From the NCBI GenBank assembly GCA_028753945.1, contig JAPNXP010000011.1:2852001-2916000 (forward strand): a stretch of DNA of 64,000 nucleotides. The letters are read 5' to 3'. Below are positions 53,423-64,000 of the stretch, one piece after another (position 1 is the first letter of the stretch; each line of letters opens with the position of its first letter). The DNA is from Hexactinellida sp. DTS-2022. Its lineage: Eukaryota > Porifera > Hexactinellida. The position numbers and the translations under genes were made by a program. Under the pieces are notes generated by a model, which worked only from the letters and a program-made list of their open reading frames with translations, was not told the origin of the DNA and did not search any database.

Positions 53423-53813
53423 CAGGGCCGTGCGAGCCTTTTGATACCTGCCCAGGTCAAACCTAACAAGAGTAAGCATCATTGCTTCCCATGGGAAAAA
53501 ATTATATATTTTTAACGCACAGTAATTTTGATAAATGATCTGAAATATATATTTCATACCAAATGTTAAATAGCTTTATAACTTACAACGCGATATATTA
53601 TAATCAATTTAATTACATGTATTTAGTAAAAAGACTAATATCAAGATTCTAGATGGTGTCCACTTTTTTCAGTGCAGTGCATTACACGAATTTTATTTAT
53701 TTAATGAATATTCATAGCCTGGTTAAATGACCAGGTTGACCTGGTCAGAACCTGGTTTATAAAAATTTTGCCCAGGTTTGACCTGGTCAGTTTGTATTAG
53801 TGGCACTGCCCTG
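53423..53813. mobile_element. MITE with CAGGGCCGTGC ends, copy 1
   Basis: Tips CAGGGCCGTGCGAGCC and the inverse of CAGGGCAGTGCC. Flanked by GAGTT on both sides (53418-53422, 53814-53818), a 5-bp duplication. Interior has CCAGGTTTGACCTGG-type blocks. Inverse copy at 57377-57801. Confidence 0.75.
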
Positions 53814-53968
53814 GAGTTGGTATATTATTATACATGACAAGCTTTAATACATATCTAGATAATTTTCTGATCCAATTATCACAAATGTCCAGTTTATTTA
53901 CTCTGCCCTTATAATACACACACACACCTATAGCCAGGATCCACGGATATAACTATACTATTAAGGAC

Positions 53969-54182
53969 CAGGGTGTTATCCAGGCGTATTGGGCGCTCCT
54001 AAAGGAGCGTAATTTAGATGGATTTTAATCTATGCGTACAAAAATCGTGTCTAGGCGTACAATATCGAGAGATGCTCCCATAGAGTTAATACAAAATGTG
54101 CAAACTAGGCGTACAAAATGAAAAATGAACTAGCTCAAACTAAATCTAGGCGCGCAGAAATTTTTGCCTGGATGAAAGCCTG
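53969..54182. mobile_element. hAT-like MITE with 8-bp target duplication
   Basis: Tips CAGGGTGTTATCCAGGCG and the inverse of CAGGCTTTCATCCAGGCA. Flanked by TTAAGGAC at 53961-53968 and 54183-54190. Internal CTAGGCGTACA motifs are repeated. Confidence 0.88.
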
Positions 54183-54235
54183 TTAAGGACCACTCACCAA
54201 AACGACTTATTATTTGAAAATGAACATGCTTCAAA

Positions 54236-54298
54236 TACAAGTGAGGGCCACAGACATGAGTGCAAGTTTTAAGTCGCGCGGACGAGCAGCTTGTACTA
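54236..54298. repeat. Short GC-rich hairpin cassette
   Basis: ACAAGTGAGGGCCACAGAC ... GCGCGGACGAGCAGCTTGT; diverged relative of 17627-17693. Confidence 0.5.
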
Positions 54299-54299
54299 A

Positions 54300-55160
54300 A
54301 TAAATTCTTGTAGTTGGTACACCATGCTAGTTTTATTAACCCAATAAAACTTGAGTATACACTCAAATCTTCTTCATCCGGAACTCCCAGTTCCGTGCAC
54401 CAGCGTAAATCGTGCACTCTTTTGGTATACTGTAACGACAAACTAAATATGTATTAATTTAATCAACAATGGAGTTTAATGCAAAATTGTTTAACAGATA
54501 CATATCTTAAAATTACCCACAACCCGTTAAGGACATCTGTTTTACATTTTGAATAAAGTTAGAAAATATGGATTAGACAGACACTGAAATTCCATGGTAC
54601 CAGCTATTGTATTTCTAAGACCCGGGAAACTCAGACTTACAGGCCCCTCCGGGACACAATGCCCGGATAAGGGAGGTTGGAGTTTATTTGGAATAATCCA
54701 ACAAAACTTGAATCTACGTGTATTTGGAAAATATTTACAAAATAGTCGAGTACAGTTTTGTTACTCTTTTGTATATGTGGAATTTTTTCTCAATTATATT
54801 TTTATATATTAATGACCGATAGACCCCTATCCACAGCCTAATCACATGAGTTGATTTTGTTTACTGATTACTGATTTTCACGTATTTTTTTATTCGCAAT
54901 ATTAGATCAACTAAATTATTGTCCCCATTCGCCTACACCGCATAAACCCTTATCCTTTATAATTACCTACGCTGATGGGATTATATTTCATAATCCCCTT
55001 GCCTACTATTTAGCTAACTACTCTCCAACCATATAACTACGTAGGTATTAAAGAAACTAGAATGCATGCAGTACTGATTTACTACAGGAATATTTGTTGA
55101 TCTCGGAATTTTTATATATTGAAAGAATATTCCACGTATCTTGGAGTTATGACATACATG
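54300..55160. other. Spacer with a MITE remnant
   Basis: 54610-54680 contains CAGACTTACAGGCCCCTCCG and GCCCGGATAAGGGAGGTTGG, a remnant of a pogo-like MITE similar to 13091-13679. Otherwise nothing recognised; short frames lack motifs. Confidence 0.4.
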
Positions 55161-55165
55161 ACATA

Positions 55166-55348
55166 CAGTACAACTTCGTTTGTACGAACACGATTTATAC
55201 GAATTTTCGGATATAACGAACAAACTGTTCCACAAGATCAAGTCTCTACAATAGCTATTCAATGGGCATACTCCGGTTTATACGAACCCTCGGATAAAGC
55301 GAACCAAATTTACCGTCCGTTGGTGTTCTTATTAACGAGGTTCTACTG
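55166..55348. mobile_element. pogo/Tigger-like MITE flanked by TA
   Basis: Tips CAGTACAACTTCGTTTGTAC and the inverse of CAGTAGAACCTCGTTAATA, with TA at 55164-55165 and 55349-55350. Short non-coding element. Confidence 0.8.
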
Positions 55349-55619
55349 TACAATCAATTCAATATTCAAATTATTTTTTATTGGGATATGAATTTGTTGG
55401 GAGTGAATTTATCCAATTTTAATTTTAATTTTTATAAAGGTGTTGAACTCCTTAACTAAATAGTTTAGTATTATTATATTTGATATCCATTAGTTACAAA
55501 ACGATATAGAATACTCAAATTATGATTTCAAAATTGAAATCTTTACATTATGTATCTAAACTCTTATTGCGAATTTTCTTAGCATTCCCATCATTCCTTT
55601 AAGAATAATGGGAATACTG

Positions 55620-56010
55620 CGTATAGATTGGTTTGTATGCTCCGATTGATTAAAGAAACTGGACGGCTTCAAATTCTGATTTTGGCATATTACGGTACTT
55701 TGGCCCCGACAACAACCTAACAAGTTGAGGTTTGCACTCAAAATTTCCACACCTCGCTAATTTATGACGTTTTCTCAAATTTTGAGAAGCGTGTAAATTA
55801 TCTTAATCGCACTTAATTCGCACCCTCTTATAGAAAATCTATTAGTTGATAGAACATGGACATTAATGAGCCGGATGCATTGGTCATACCAAATTATCAA
55901 ATATGCTAAATCATTATCGAATGATGACCCTAGAATTGAAATTTCACACTTTCAAATTTGACTATTTTATGTCTATTAAGCCAATCGCGAAGCGAATTGC
56001 GCTGGTTTAA
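55620..56010 (+). mobile_element. Decayed non-autonomous Helitron
   Basis: Plus-strand relative of 18302-18799: GTATAGATTGGTTTGTATGC near the 5' end, GAAACTGGACGGCTTC, AACAAGTTGAGGTTTGCAC, and GCGAAGCGAATTGCGC hairpin near the 3' end. Neither terminus is intact. Confidence 0.6.
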
Positions 56011-56039
56011 TTAATTTAGCTTGTAATTGGTATTAATTT

Positions 56040-57060
56040 ATTAGGAAACTTATTTATTTTTGACTTATTGGTTAAATATCATTAATCTAAGAGATTATAC
56101 CCGATAGAAACAAACTTCATATTTATCAATTGATCATTAGCCACGTTGAAACTCTATAAATGGGGATTAACACCTTGAGGTCATGTCAAAGAATGTATTT
56201 TTGCAATTTTGTGAAATTCGATGTTTTGAATGTAATTGATAAATGTTTTTAAACACGGAGAAATGTTGACTAGACTTATTATATTTATATTGAAACTAGA
56301 ATCACTTTGAAATCAAGTAAGGTTTATGGAAACTTCCAACACATTAAATGTCTTTACCGCCCGAAACACATTCTTGAAATGATTAAAACAACTATATATG
56401 TAGTTATAATGACCATAGAAAACTTAAATTGATGCTGTGCCCGCAGAATTTTCTTTTGGAGACATCACCAATAGTCCCACCAATACAGCATGCTATCACA
56501 GATTTGTAATTTTTGTTTATTTAGTCCGTACCCTTTGAAGTTTGCACAGAACAGAGTTTTATTAACAAAGAGCCCAAATTTTAATGATTGATGTCTCTTG
56601 GGTTGCATATCTGTACCTAGTTTCATGTTTTTTTATATTTTTGGACACGTTTTGTACCTCTAATGTCACAACAGGAACAATATATAGTGCCCAATTTTCA
56701 AATTTATATATATTCGATTTGGAATTTAATTCTACACATTTCAGAGTGCACTAGTTATTCAATTTGGCTATATCAATAGTTATTGAAAATTATTGAACTT
56801 ATGAATTTAACTGTACATCAAAATTAGTATTATATAGTAATACAATTGATACAAATTAGTTAACTATCATTAATCACAGAGTTGATACTAGTTAGATACA
56901 CTTCCAATTTATCAATTGCTCCATCATTCCACGTAGCACCTTCACAATTTAGATTTAACACCTTGAGGTGGTGGTGACTTCGTTAACAAAATGTGTATTC
57001 CAATTTCGTGAATTCATTATTTCTAATGTGTTGGTTGGCGTTTTGTGAAAACCCAACATA
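56040..57060. repeat. Old copies of the interspersed repeat
   Basis: Two diverged pieces (about 56090-56240 and 56870-57010) share GATAGAAACAAACTTCATAT, TTATCAATTG and CACCTTGAGG landmarks with 24.6 kb and 40.2 kb, with a pale TTGCACAGAACAGAGTTTTA block between. Too decayed to bound. Confidence 0.4.
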
Positions 57061-57370
57061 CAAGAAATTTCCTCACCATTCACCTAATATATTCATTTTG
57101 AAACTAGAATATCTCTGTAATGAAGTGGGCTAAAAGGAATCTTCCAACATACGTACTAACGGTCGTAGCCTCCGACGTATCTTTCTGAAATGATTTAGCA
57201 CATTTACAGTGATGATGACATAACAAAAATCTAAAAAATAGTATGTCTCATCGCTTATTGACTCAATAGATCCTACCAACTCTGACTCATAGGCTGTACC
57301 TCTATCTAACTCATAGGCCTTTTTCCTAATCTGTCTCATATCTATTTACTTTATTTGACTCACAAACTTC
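57061..57370. other. Spacer, nothing recognised
   Basis: A 69-residue minus frame (57339-57130) has no recognisable motif. Confidence 0.3.
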
Positions 57371-57376
57371 TATTTC

Positions 57377-57801
57377 CAGGGCCGTGCCACTAATACAAAC
57401 TGACCAAATCAAACCTGGGCAGAATTTTTCAGACCAGGTTCTGACTGGTTCTCACTAATTTGCTGAGTTTCAAAACAAATAATAAGATAATATTTAAAGT
57501 TTAAACTAGTATAATTTTCTAGCGAAAACTCAAATAAAGGAAACCATGATGATATTGATTAATAAGTTAATAAACCCGTAGTTTCCATTGGGGTCAAAGG
57601 TATGAGTAGAAAAATCCCATTTCACTTTCATTTTCAATTGGAAGTGAATTAACTTTCATTTTCACTTCAACATTCCTGGGCAGCTACGAGTTAAGAGTTT
57701 AAGAAGTTAATAATATTTTAAAAAATTAACAATGGGTAGCAATGATGCTTACTCTAGTTAGGTTTGACCTGGGCAGGTATCAATAGGCTCGCACGGCCCT
57801 G
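57377..57801. mobile_element. MITE with CAGGGCCGTGC ends, copy 2 (inverse)
   Basis: Tips CAGGGCCGTGCCACTAATAC and the inverse of CAGGGCCGTGCGAGCC. Flanked by TATTTC on both sides (57371-57376, 57802-57807). Confidence 0.75.
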
Positions 57802-57807
57802 TATTTC

Positions 57808-58245
57808 TAATTTCTATATTCCTGTGGTATTGATAATCGATTCGACCTCGTTTTGTAGAACCATCAAACAACTTTGATATACAAACTGGAGTGTTCCGCG
57901 AGGCCTTGAGTTTATGTACATGTATGTATTAGTAAAGTATCACTCCAGCTTACCAATTTACATTATTTTACAGCAGACATATAGTATATGTAGATGTGAA
58001 ATGATAAACATTCAATACAGTACACCCTCGCTAATCCAAATATCAATACTGAATATGCGGATTCGTTTAGTCGGTGTTCATCAAATCTTAAGTGTAGTCT
58101 ATTCTCATTTTTTTGGTTGCACGCCACTGTTCCCTATAAGTCCTCCGCCTCCATTGATAGCAAATGGTGATAGGTGGAAAGAGAAATATTATTTCTGTGA
58201 AATGCCTACCGTAGGCACCTGAGGAAGAGGTTAATGCAGGGAAAT
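57808..58245. other. Spacer, nothing recognised
   Basis: A 102-residue plus frame (57914-58222) carries no motif; its composition is that of the AT-rich surroundings. Confidence 0.3.
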
Positions 58246-58251
58246 ACTACT

Positions 58252-59032
58252 CAGTGTTTCATACAGGATTTGCATACAAGGGGGGCCGGGCATCTGGGTT
58301 ATGTAAATTCTCAAGGGGGGCACTCTGGGATATGTACACTAACCGGCCAAAAGTATTTGAACAGCAATAAATTGTATTTATACATTCAAGCTTCTAGCAG
58401 CCTAATAGCATTGGTAGATGCGGCAACACTTCTAATTACATAAAACGATAAGTAAATTTACTAAATTATAATAAAATAACAAAACTTATGAATTTACATA
58501 TCTAAAGAGGTGTTGAACTCATTAACTTTATAATTTGCTAATTAAATAAATTATTTCTGATCATCAAGATTGAATGAGAATATAGAAGTTCTGATTGCAG
58601 ATTTGGATTCCACATGGTCGAATTACTCTAGGAATAATTTCAAATCAATACGCTTATTTTCTACTGAAATACAGCCACATTCCCATTTGTACCACTTGTG
58701 CCACAAGTGGCACGTGGCAGATACACTTATGCCACTTCATGTATGTGACTAAAATGAAGTAAATTCAAAATATTTTTTACTTTATGACTATAGCAAGATA
58801 TTTATAGTCATTTCTGAGTAGTTTAAACAGCCGTTAATAAGTTACCAGACGACTATTGTGTCTGGATAAAAATTCCAATTGTTCAAATACTTTTGGCTGG
58901 TCTGTGTATGTTCTTAAGGGGGGGCATAAATTAAACTTCGTAGCGTAAGTGGTTTTTCTAGGGGGGCACTTGAAGGAGCAGGGGGGGGGGGCAAATGCCC
59001 TCCCCTCCCTACAACCCCTGTATGAAACCCTG
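58252..59032. mobile_element. MITE with CAGGGTTTCATACAGG ends, interrupted by a Tc1-mariner MITE
   Basis: Inverse relative of 7005-7214: left CAGTGTTTCATACAGG, right TGTATGAAACCCTG. Flanks CTACT and GTACT (4 of 5). The 570-bp Tc1-mariner MITE at 58337-58906 splits it; without it the element is about 210 bp, the size of the first copy. Confidence 0.75.
58337..58906. mobile_element. Tc1-mariner-like MITE, copy 3
   Basis: Tips CACTAACCGGCCAAAAGTAT and the inverse of CACAGACCAGCCAAAAGTAT; TA at 58335-58336 and 58907-58908. Confidence 0.87.
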
Positions 59033-59184
59033 GTACTGGATCGAATTTGCTAAAATACGGAGATTAACTTGCTAGATTTGCAATTATGTTTTCAGCACTG
59101 ACAAACATATAAATTTTGTAACTAAGGGTAGCTAATTGTGGCACATCAATATTGTTACAACTCTCGGACGAATTGGGGTAAAAC

Positions 59185-59748
59185 CAGGGAATGAAAGGTT
59201 CACGAACGGACTGAATTGACGCAATTCAGTTCATCTCAAATTGACGCACGTTCAGTTCGTTCAAGTTCACCTCTTAACTTCAGCTCCACCAGCGTTCGTT
59301 TAATTCGTTCACGGGCTAATCCGCGTTCGTTCAATCCGTTCAATTAAGTTCGTTCAGTTCGTAACAGTGTACAGTCAGTGGGTCGAACTATTCCGTTTAT
59401 GATAGACTGTTCGGTCCTCCAAACTGTTATTGAAGTTCAGTCTAAGAAGCTAGAATCTAAGCTAAGAGACATGAGTCCACTAGGGATGTACGGAATCAGC
59501 ACTTTTGCAGTCACCTATTATATTTAATGAATCTATATTTGTAATTTATATTTATTCAGTTTAGTTCGTTCAGTTCAGTTCGTTCAATCCGTTCAATTCG
59601 TTCAATTCAGTTCATTCAGTTCGTTCAATTGCCATTCGGAAACTGTTGACGTTCGTTCAGTTCGTTCACCGTGAATCCCTTAAATGCCCTGCGTTCAATT
59701 CGTTCAGTTCAAGTTCAATTAGTTCGTTCGTGAACCTTTCATTCCCTG
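59185..59748. mobile_element. hAT-like MITE made of GAACGAAC repeats, 8-bp target duplication
   Basis: Tips CAGGGAATGAAAGGTTCACG and exact inverse. Flanked by GGTAAAAC at 59177-59184 and 59749-59756. Both halves are packed with GTTCGTTCAATTC variants, in opposite directions toward the middle. Confidence 0.9.
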
Positions 59749-59885
59749 GGTAAAACCTAACATTCAAAAATCCCTTTTTCACTTTCACTTTCAATTGAAA
59801 TTGAATTAACTTTCATTTGACTCTCACATTCCATGACAATGAATTAACTGCCATGAAAGAGGTACAAAGCTTGTCAACTGTTTTT

Positions 59886-59935
59886 ATATATTTATTCCTA
59901 CTCTCTTCCCGGGAAGAGAGTAGGAATAAATATAT
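59886..59935. repeat. Perfect 50-bp palindrome without spacer
   Basis: Left arm ends CTACTCTCTTCCC and right arm starts GGGAAGAGAGTAG; all 25 base pairs match and the centre is CCC/GGG. Confidence 0.9.
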
Positions 59936-60177
59936 TAAAACCCAACCCAGCATCTGTTCCCCCAGCATCTGTCCGAACTTGAAATGTCCAACCATATTAC
60001 AAATTCAAAATTTCTGATTATACTGTCTGAAACGATACAGTTAATTCACTTTCCTTCAATGAAAATAGGGACTACCGCGCTAGCTGTATTTATTTGCATT
60101 TCTTAATTTGCTCTTTCAATTCTCAGAATTTTATTTTGGATGATAAAGTTCCAGAGGAACATGAATTACATGACTCC

Positions 60178-60925
60178 GTGACCTACGTTATATAAGGCCT
60201 GTTGTATCGTATTTTGAGGCGCTATCGTATATTGAGGCGCTGTATGATACACTAATATAAACCATGGATATGCTATTACAAATTATACAGTGGTATTTTG
60301 AGGCGCTCTAGTAGATTGAGACGCTACTATAAATGTGATCCTAACTTCAATAATCTTTGAGATAATGAGATTATTAGCACTTAATTCTTTATATGGTAAT
60401 ACATTCATTATCTCAAAGATTATTGAAGTTATGCTTAAAAAATGAATTATCAAGGAATAGGAAGTTACCAATTGCGGATAGATCAGTACTAGCATAGTTA
60501 CATAAAATTGATAGTTTTTGAGTTATGGGTAATTTTAGGAAATATATATTTCCCTGGCAACCGAGGAATGTGTGAACATTCCATTTATAATTTCGATAAA
60601 TTTCATTCAACTAGTTATGGACATCATCATGTTCCAATTTTGAACATTTATAACGCGTCTAACTATGTTAAAATCAGGCTATAAAAACACGATAATACCC
60701 ACCAAAAATAGCGATTACGTAATCAAATGATGACATAGCTCAATTCTGAAGGGTTCTATGTATACCTTGATATCATGTTCCTATATAGTTAATAGTTATA
60801 GAACATTTATGAGGTATATCACTACTAGTTATTTAGATAACGATAAATAACCTATTTATCAATAGCCTTTCTTTAATCCATGGTCCAGTTTCACAAAGGT
60901 GGTGCATAGGCCTTACGTAGGTCAC
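60178..60925. mobile_element. Mutator-family derivative, non-coding
   Basis: Left tip GTGACCTACGTTATATAAGG and right tip GGCCTTACGTAGGTCAC; the right 490 bp match 41990-42479 and the inner ends of the element at 29.8 kb. Flanking 9 bases (CATGACTCC, GATGATACT) share only five positions, so the duplication is degraded or the ends came together secondarily. GAGGCGCT motifs near the left end. Confidence 0.6.
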
Positions 60926-60929
60926 GATG

Positions 60930-61224
60930 ATACTTATTCAGGCAATGACTGTTAGAACAATTGCTAAGCTTGAAATGCTGATCGTCCAGCCTGGCCTCCA
61001 GTACTAATCTAAATATTAATACTCGATTGTTTTGTGTTATTCTGTTTGTCTTGATTGCATTAAAGTTTTGGGATTAAAACAAACATTTATAATTGAGATA
61101 GCGTTAAATTAAGCCTAAACATGAATGCTGATTTCGAATTCCGTATCTACACATTTCTTATAGGAATATTATTGTTGTTTTCAAAAACAAATTCAAAATG
61201 AACCTAGAGACTACATTCCAAATG
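60930..61224. other. Spacer, nothing recognised
   Basis: No frame or repeat boundary. Confidence 0.3.
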
Positions 61225-61232
61225 TTCTATAG

Positions 61233-62443
61233 CAGTGGTTCTCAAACGGTTGTACGCGTACCACTGGTGGTATGCAAGCTCATTCTAGTGGTACGCGGAG
61301 CTATAGGCGGAGGGAGGAGGAGGCAGGGGAAGGGGGCACTTGCTCCTCCCATAATTCAGCCATTTGAATTTTTGGCAGTTTGTTGTTGATATTATTTAAC
61401 CGTCAATACCTTCAATTTTTCTAATGTTGCTAGAGTACACATTCTAAATAAATTGTATTTTGTTTTAATTAGGAAATTATGCTTTCTGCAGGTAGATCAG
61501 TAGTTAACATTAACTCTGAAAAAATCCTGGGTATTCTCCCCAAATCCCATTTAGGTCGCTCGCCACGCTCGCTGCTTGTATCTTTGACCGCGCAGAGACT
61601 TTCTCCTAGCTACGCCCTTGAGAGTGGGTACATCATTATACTTTTAAAATACATCAAAATTTAAATGTTATTGAATACAATGGAAATGTACTTTAGTACG
61701 ATATGCTGTACGTCGTTTTCAGGGGTGTATTCTTATATCGATCATTATGGTGGTACGCGGAGACTATAATATTTGATAAAGCAGGGTTGGGTTCAAGTAC
61801 ATTTGAAAGTACTTAAGTACAAGTACTACTACTTTTCATATATTCAAGTACAATACAAGTACAAGTACAGGTAAACTTGAAGTACTTAAGTACAAGTACA
61901 AGTACAATGAAAAAATTAGGAAAATACTTAAGTACAAGTACAAGTACTTCCCAAGCTCTTATGATAAATCTCTCGTAATAATAGTAGAAATTGCTAAATA
62001 GTCTAAATACATAGTTTATATAGTATCATCCAAATCTATTTAATTGATTTAGCAGTAGTCCTTGACACGAACACAATTCCTAATATACTAAGTAGGAATT
62101 GTGTTCGTGTCAAGTAATATACTAAGTATACTAAGTATTAATTAAGTAACACTACTTTATTTGAGATGGGATTTGAGGAACATCAATGATGTGTGTTGGA
62201 AATATATTGAATGATAAAAAAGTCACGAGTAACAAGTACTCAAGTACAAGTGCAAGTACTTTAGAAAAATGAGGAAAGTAATTAAGTACAAGTACAAGTA
62301 CAACGGATAAATGGTGAAAGTACTTAAGTACAAGTACAAGTACTCAAAAAATGTACTTAATTACAGAAGTACTTAAGTAAATTGTACTTGAACCCAACCC
62401 TGTGATAAAGTGGTACGCGCTGTGAGAAGTTTGAGAACCATTG
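61233..62443. mobile_element. hAT-like element with nested MITE, 8-bp target duplication
   Basis: Tips CAGTGGTTCTCAAACGGTTG and the inverse of CAATGGTTCTCAAACTTCTC, each followed by GTACGCG-type sequence. Flanked by TTCTATAG at 61225-61232 and 62444-62451. No transposase; short frames inside lack motifs. Confidence 0.9.
61782..62402. mobile_element. hAT-like MITE made of AAGTACTTAAGTAC repeats, 8-bp target duplication
   Basis: Tips CAGGGTTGGGTTCAAGTAC and its inverse. Flanked by TGATAAAG at 61774-61781 and 62403-62410. Contains a hairpin with 21-bp perfect arms at 62061-62114. Confidence 0.9.
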
Positions 62444-62451
62444 TTCTATAG

Positions 62452-63729
62452 GATAAACAAGTTTGCTGATTACGTAACCACTTTTTTTTAAATTTTTATG
62501 TAAATCTTTATTGTCTATTGCAAAGCTGGAGATCGCGTAGTGGTTGAGTTATCCGTCGTGAAACGACCGAGACCTACCGAGATAACTCGTGTGGTATAAT
62601 ATCACACGAGTGGTTGGATACATTAATCGATCCCCATATTTATTTTATTGAGAATACACCAAAGATGGTCTGTTAGTTTTTTTATCCAAAAGTTCGAGGA
62701 TATAATAACGTCAACCACATTTGTTTAACAATGCGATTCATCGATTTAACAAACTTCCAATTGACTACAATGATCAAAATCTTTCATAATTGAGCTGGGC
62801 CCCCTAAATTATTCATTCAGTGAAGTTAAAAGGTGTGATTTCACAGTGCTGGATGATTGCGTCACTTTTATATGCAAAATCTATACATTGGCTTGCGCGT
62901 TTGAGGGTGTGATTAGAAGTGGCTCTTCTCCTCCAGAAAGTGCTGAAGTTAAAAGAGTGTACCATCAGCGATCAGATGCTAATTATAGTATAACTTATTA
63001 ATTAATTCAGTTCTTCTGATCTCTACGGAGAAATTCTGAATTAGATTGATGTTAAACAGCAGAATATCAGCATTTTCATAACTTTTCATGCATGAATTCG
63101 TTAAAATTTGTCCTGAGTTGATATTTGAGAGATATAATACGGATTAATATTGATGACCATAACATAGAGGATTTTGAACCTTTACTTCACATAAGAGTTG
63201 GCTGAATGAAGCAGAAAGATGTCGCCACCTAGAACATCTCCGGCTTATAAAATACGAATCTGGTGAACAATTTGGTATAAAAAATGCACATTGGGTGAGA
63301 ATGACAATTTAAGGGAAAAAGCATTATTGTAGCTCATAGCCTATCATGAAGTATTATTGACATTTACGTTATTGATAGTTAGGAACTGAAAGAATCAGTG
63401 AAAATGTTGTATCTACTCTCTTAATAAAGTTCTTAATGATTGAAATTGATTTTATTAAGAATTATGTTTTTGGTTGGTTACAGTCCTTTATTATCCACCA
63501 TTAATATTGATTAAGTATTGTTAATTAAGGAAAAAATAACTTAACACTTTGTACTACCTCAGGAAATTTTATATTGCAACGAATGTAAGTAGGGTAGGCA
63601 TATACTGGGTGAGATTCTCGCAAGTATAAATACTCTTAGCAAACTAGATCGTTTTCTATTCCTCTGCTCATTCAACAATATTTAATTGGTTGTTGTAGAT
63701 TGTTTCCTAGCATATTTAGCCAGTTTGGG
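62452..63729. other. Spacer, probably 5' part of a P-like element
   Basis: No frame longer than noise. It precedes a THAP domain in the sense direction, so it may hold that element's left end and leader, but no CATAG-type tip could be chosen. Confidence 0.3.
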
Positions 63730-63744
63730 TAATTTGATGCTTAA

Positions 63745-64000
63745 CTAGTGCATCCGAACCTGGATGTTGTGGTAATTACCCTGGTGCGCCATACACACCA
63801 GTTTTTAAACTTCCAACTGACCCACCAGAACTACGTCATCATTGACTAAGAGCACTTCGTCGAGTGGACATTGAAAATTTTAAACACGTATATGTTTGCC
63901 AACTTCATTTTCACCCCGAGGACAGTGTCACTGCAGACAAAATTTTGCAAGCTGACGGAAGTGTCACCGAAAAGTTGCGTGAAAGACCAAAACTTCGTCC
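63745..64000 (+). pseudogene. THAP domain of a P-like transposase, cut by window edge
   Basis: One frame reads CCGNYPGAP, VFKLPTDPPELRHH, stop, LRALRRVDIENF, then VCQLHFHPEDSV, and on to LRERPKLR at the edge. This is a THAP zinc finger: Cys pair at the start, the Pro of the central motif, and C-x2-H in VCQLH. The stop sits where THAP domains have their invariant Trp, so TGA for TGG is the likely lesion. The domain aligns with the THAP domain at 21.4 kb (VFKMPQNPP, ALRREDIG, VCINHF), so both belong to one P-like family. No clear initiator Met upstream. Confidence 0.8.

Noticed and set aside
60178-60925. Complete Mutator insertion
   Set aside because: The 9 bases on each side do not match, so it is reported only as a derivative with uncertain ends.

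Overview
The window is AT-rich, intron-bearing, non-coding-rich DNA from an animal, most likely a marine invertebrate. The evidence is a nearly unbroken mosaic of animal DNA transposons (RAG1-like/Transib, KDZ, P/THAP, hAT, FLYWCH-Mutator, Tc1-mariner and pogo-like MITEs, an OTU-bearing Helitron) and one recognisable animal cell gene copy (AP-2 mu). A tunicate or cnidarian would fit, but the sequence alone does not settle it. I see no rRNA, tRNA, CRISPR array, operon or LTR/retroviral coding region.

Layout. 0-8.7 kb: the C-terminal core of a RAG1-like transposase (left edge), a hAT transposase tail, P-like scraps, a second RAG1-like fragment on the other strand, and small inverted-repeat elements. 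8.7-20.4 kb: one large element bounded by inverted repeats, carrying a spliced KDZ-type transposase (+) and, facing it, an Ulp1 protease-PHD gene and a small gene (-). It is broken by a hAT insertion that itself holds further insertions, and by a 4.2-kb element with 555-bp inverted arms containing two small Helitrons. 20.6-29.6 kb: a decayed THAP/P element, an unclassified interspersed repeat, a Tc1-mariner MITE, and a non-autonomous P element with a perfect 8-bp target duplication. 29.8-31.9 kb: a FLYWCH-Mutator element with a 9-bp duplication. 32.1-37.3 kb: a P element with about 500-bp inverted ends and an 8-bp duplication, nested in a hAT element that has its own 8-bp duplication. 37.8-38.6 kb: an intronless, 3'-truncated AP-2 mu copy. 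42.5-52.9 kb: a hAT element holding a second hAT-like element and, inside both, a 9.6-kb Helitron (-) whose two ends can be read directly. 53-62.4 kb: MITEs and repeats. 63.7-64 kb: the THAP domain of another P-like element, cut by the right edge.

How the parts relate. Almost every coding stretch belongs to a transposon, and each autonomous family has small non-autonomous relatives here: the Helitron has a 327-bp derivative with the same two ends, the P element shares tip sequence with a 1.08-kb derivative, and the Mutator element has solo ends elsewhere. Insertion order can be read from target duplications, in places four levels deep. The most notable item is the RAG1-like transposase: it keeps the spacing of RAG1's zinc ligands, two of its three catalytic acids, and the zinc-knuckle tail known from invertebrate RAG1-like transposons, now split by a stop codon.
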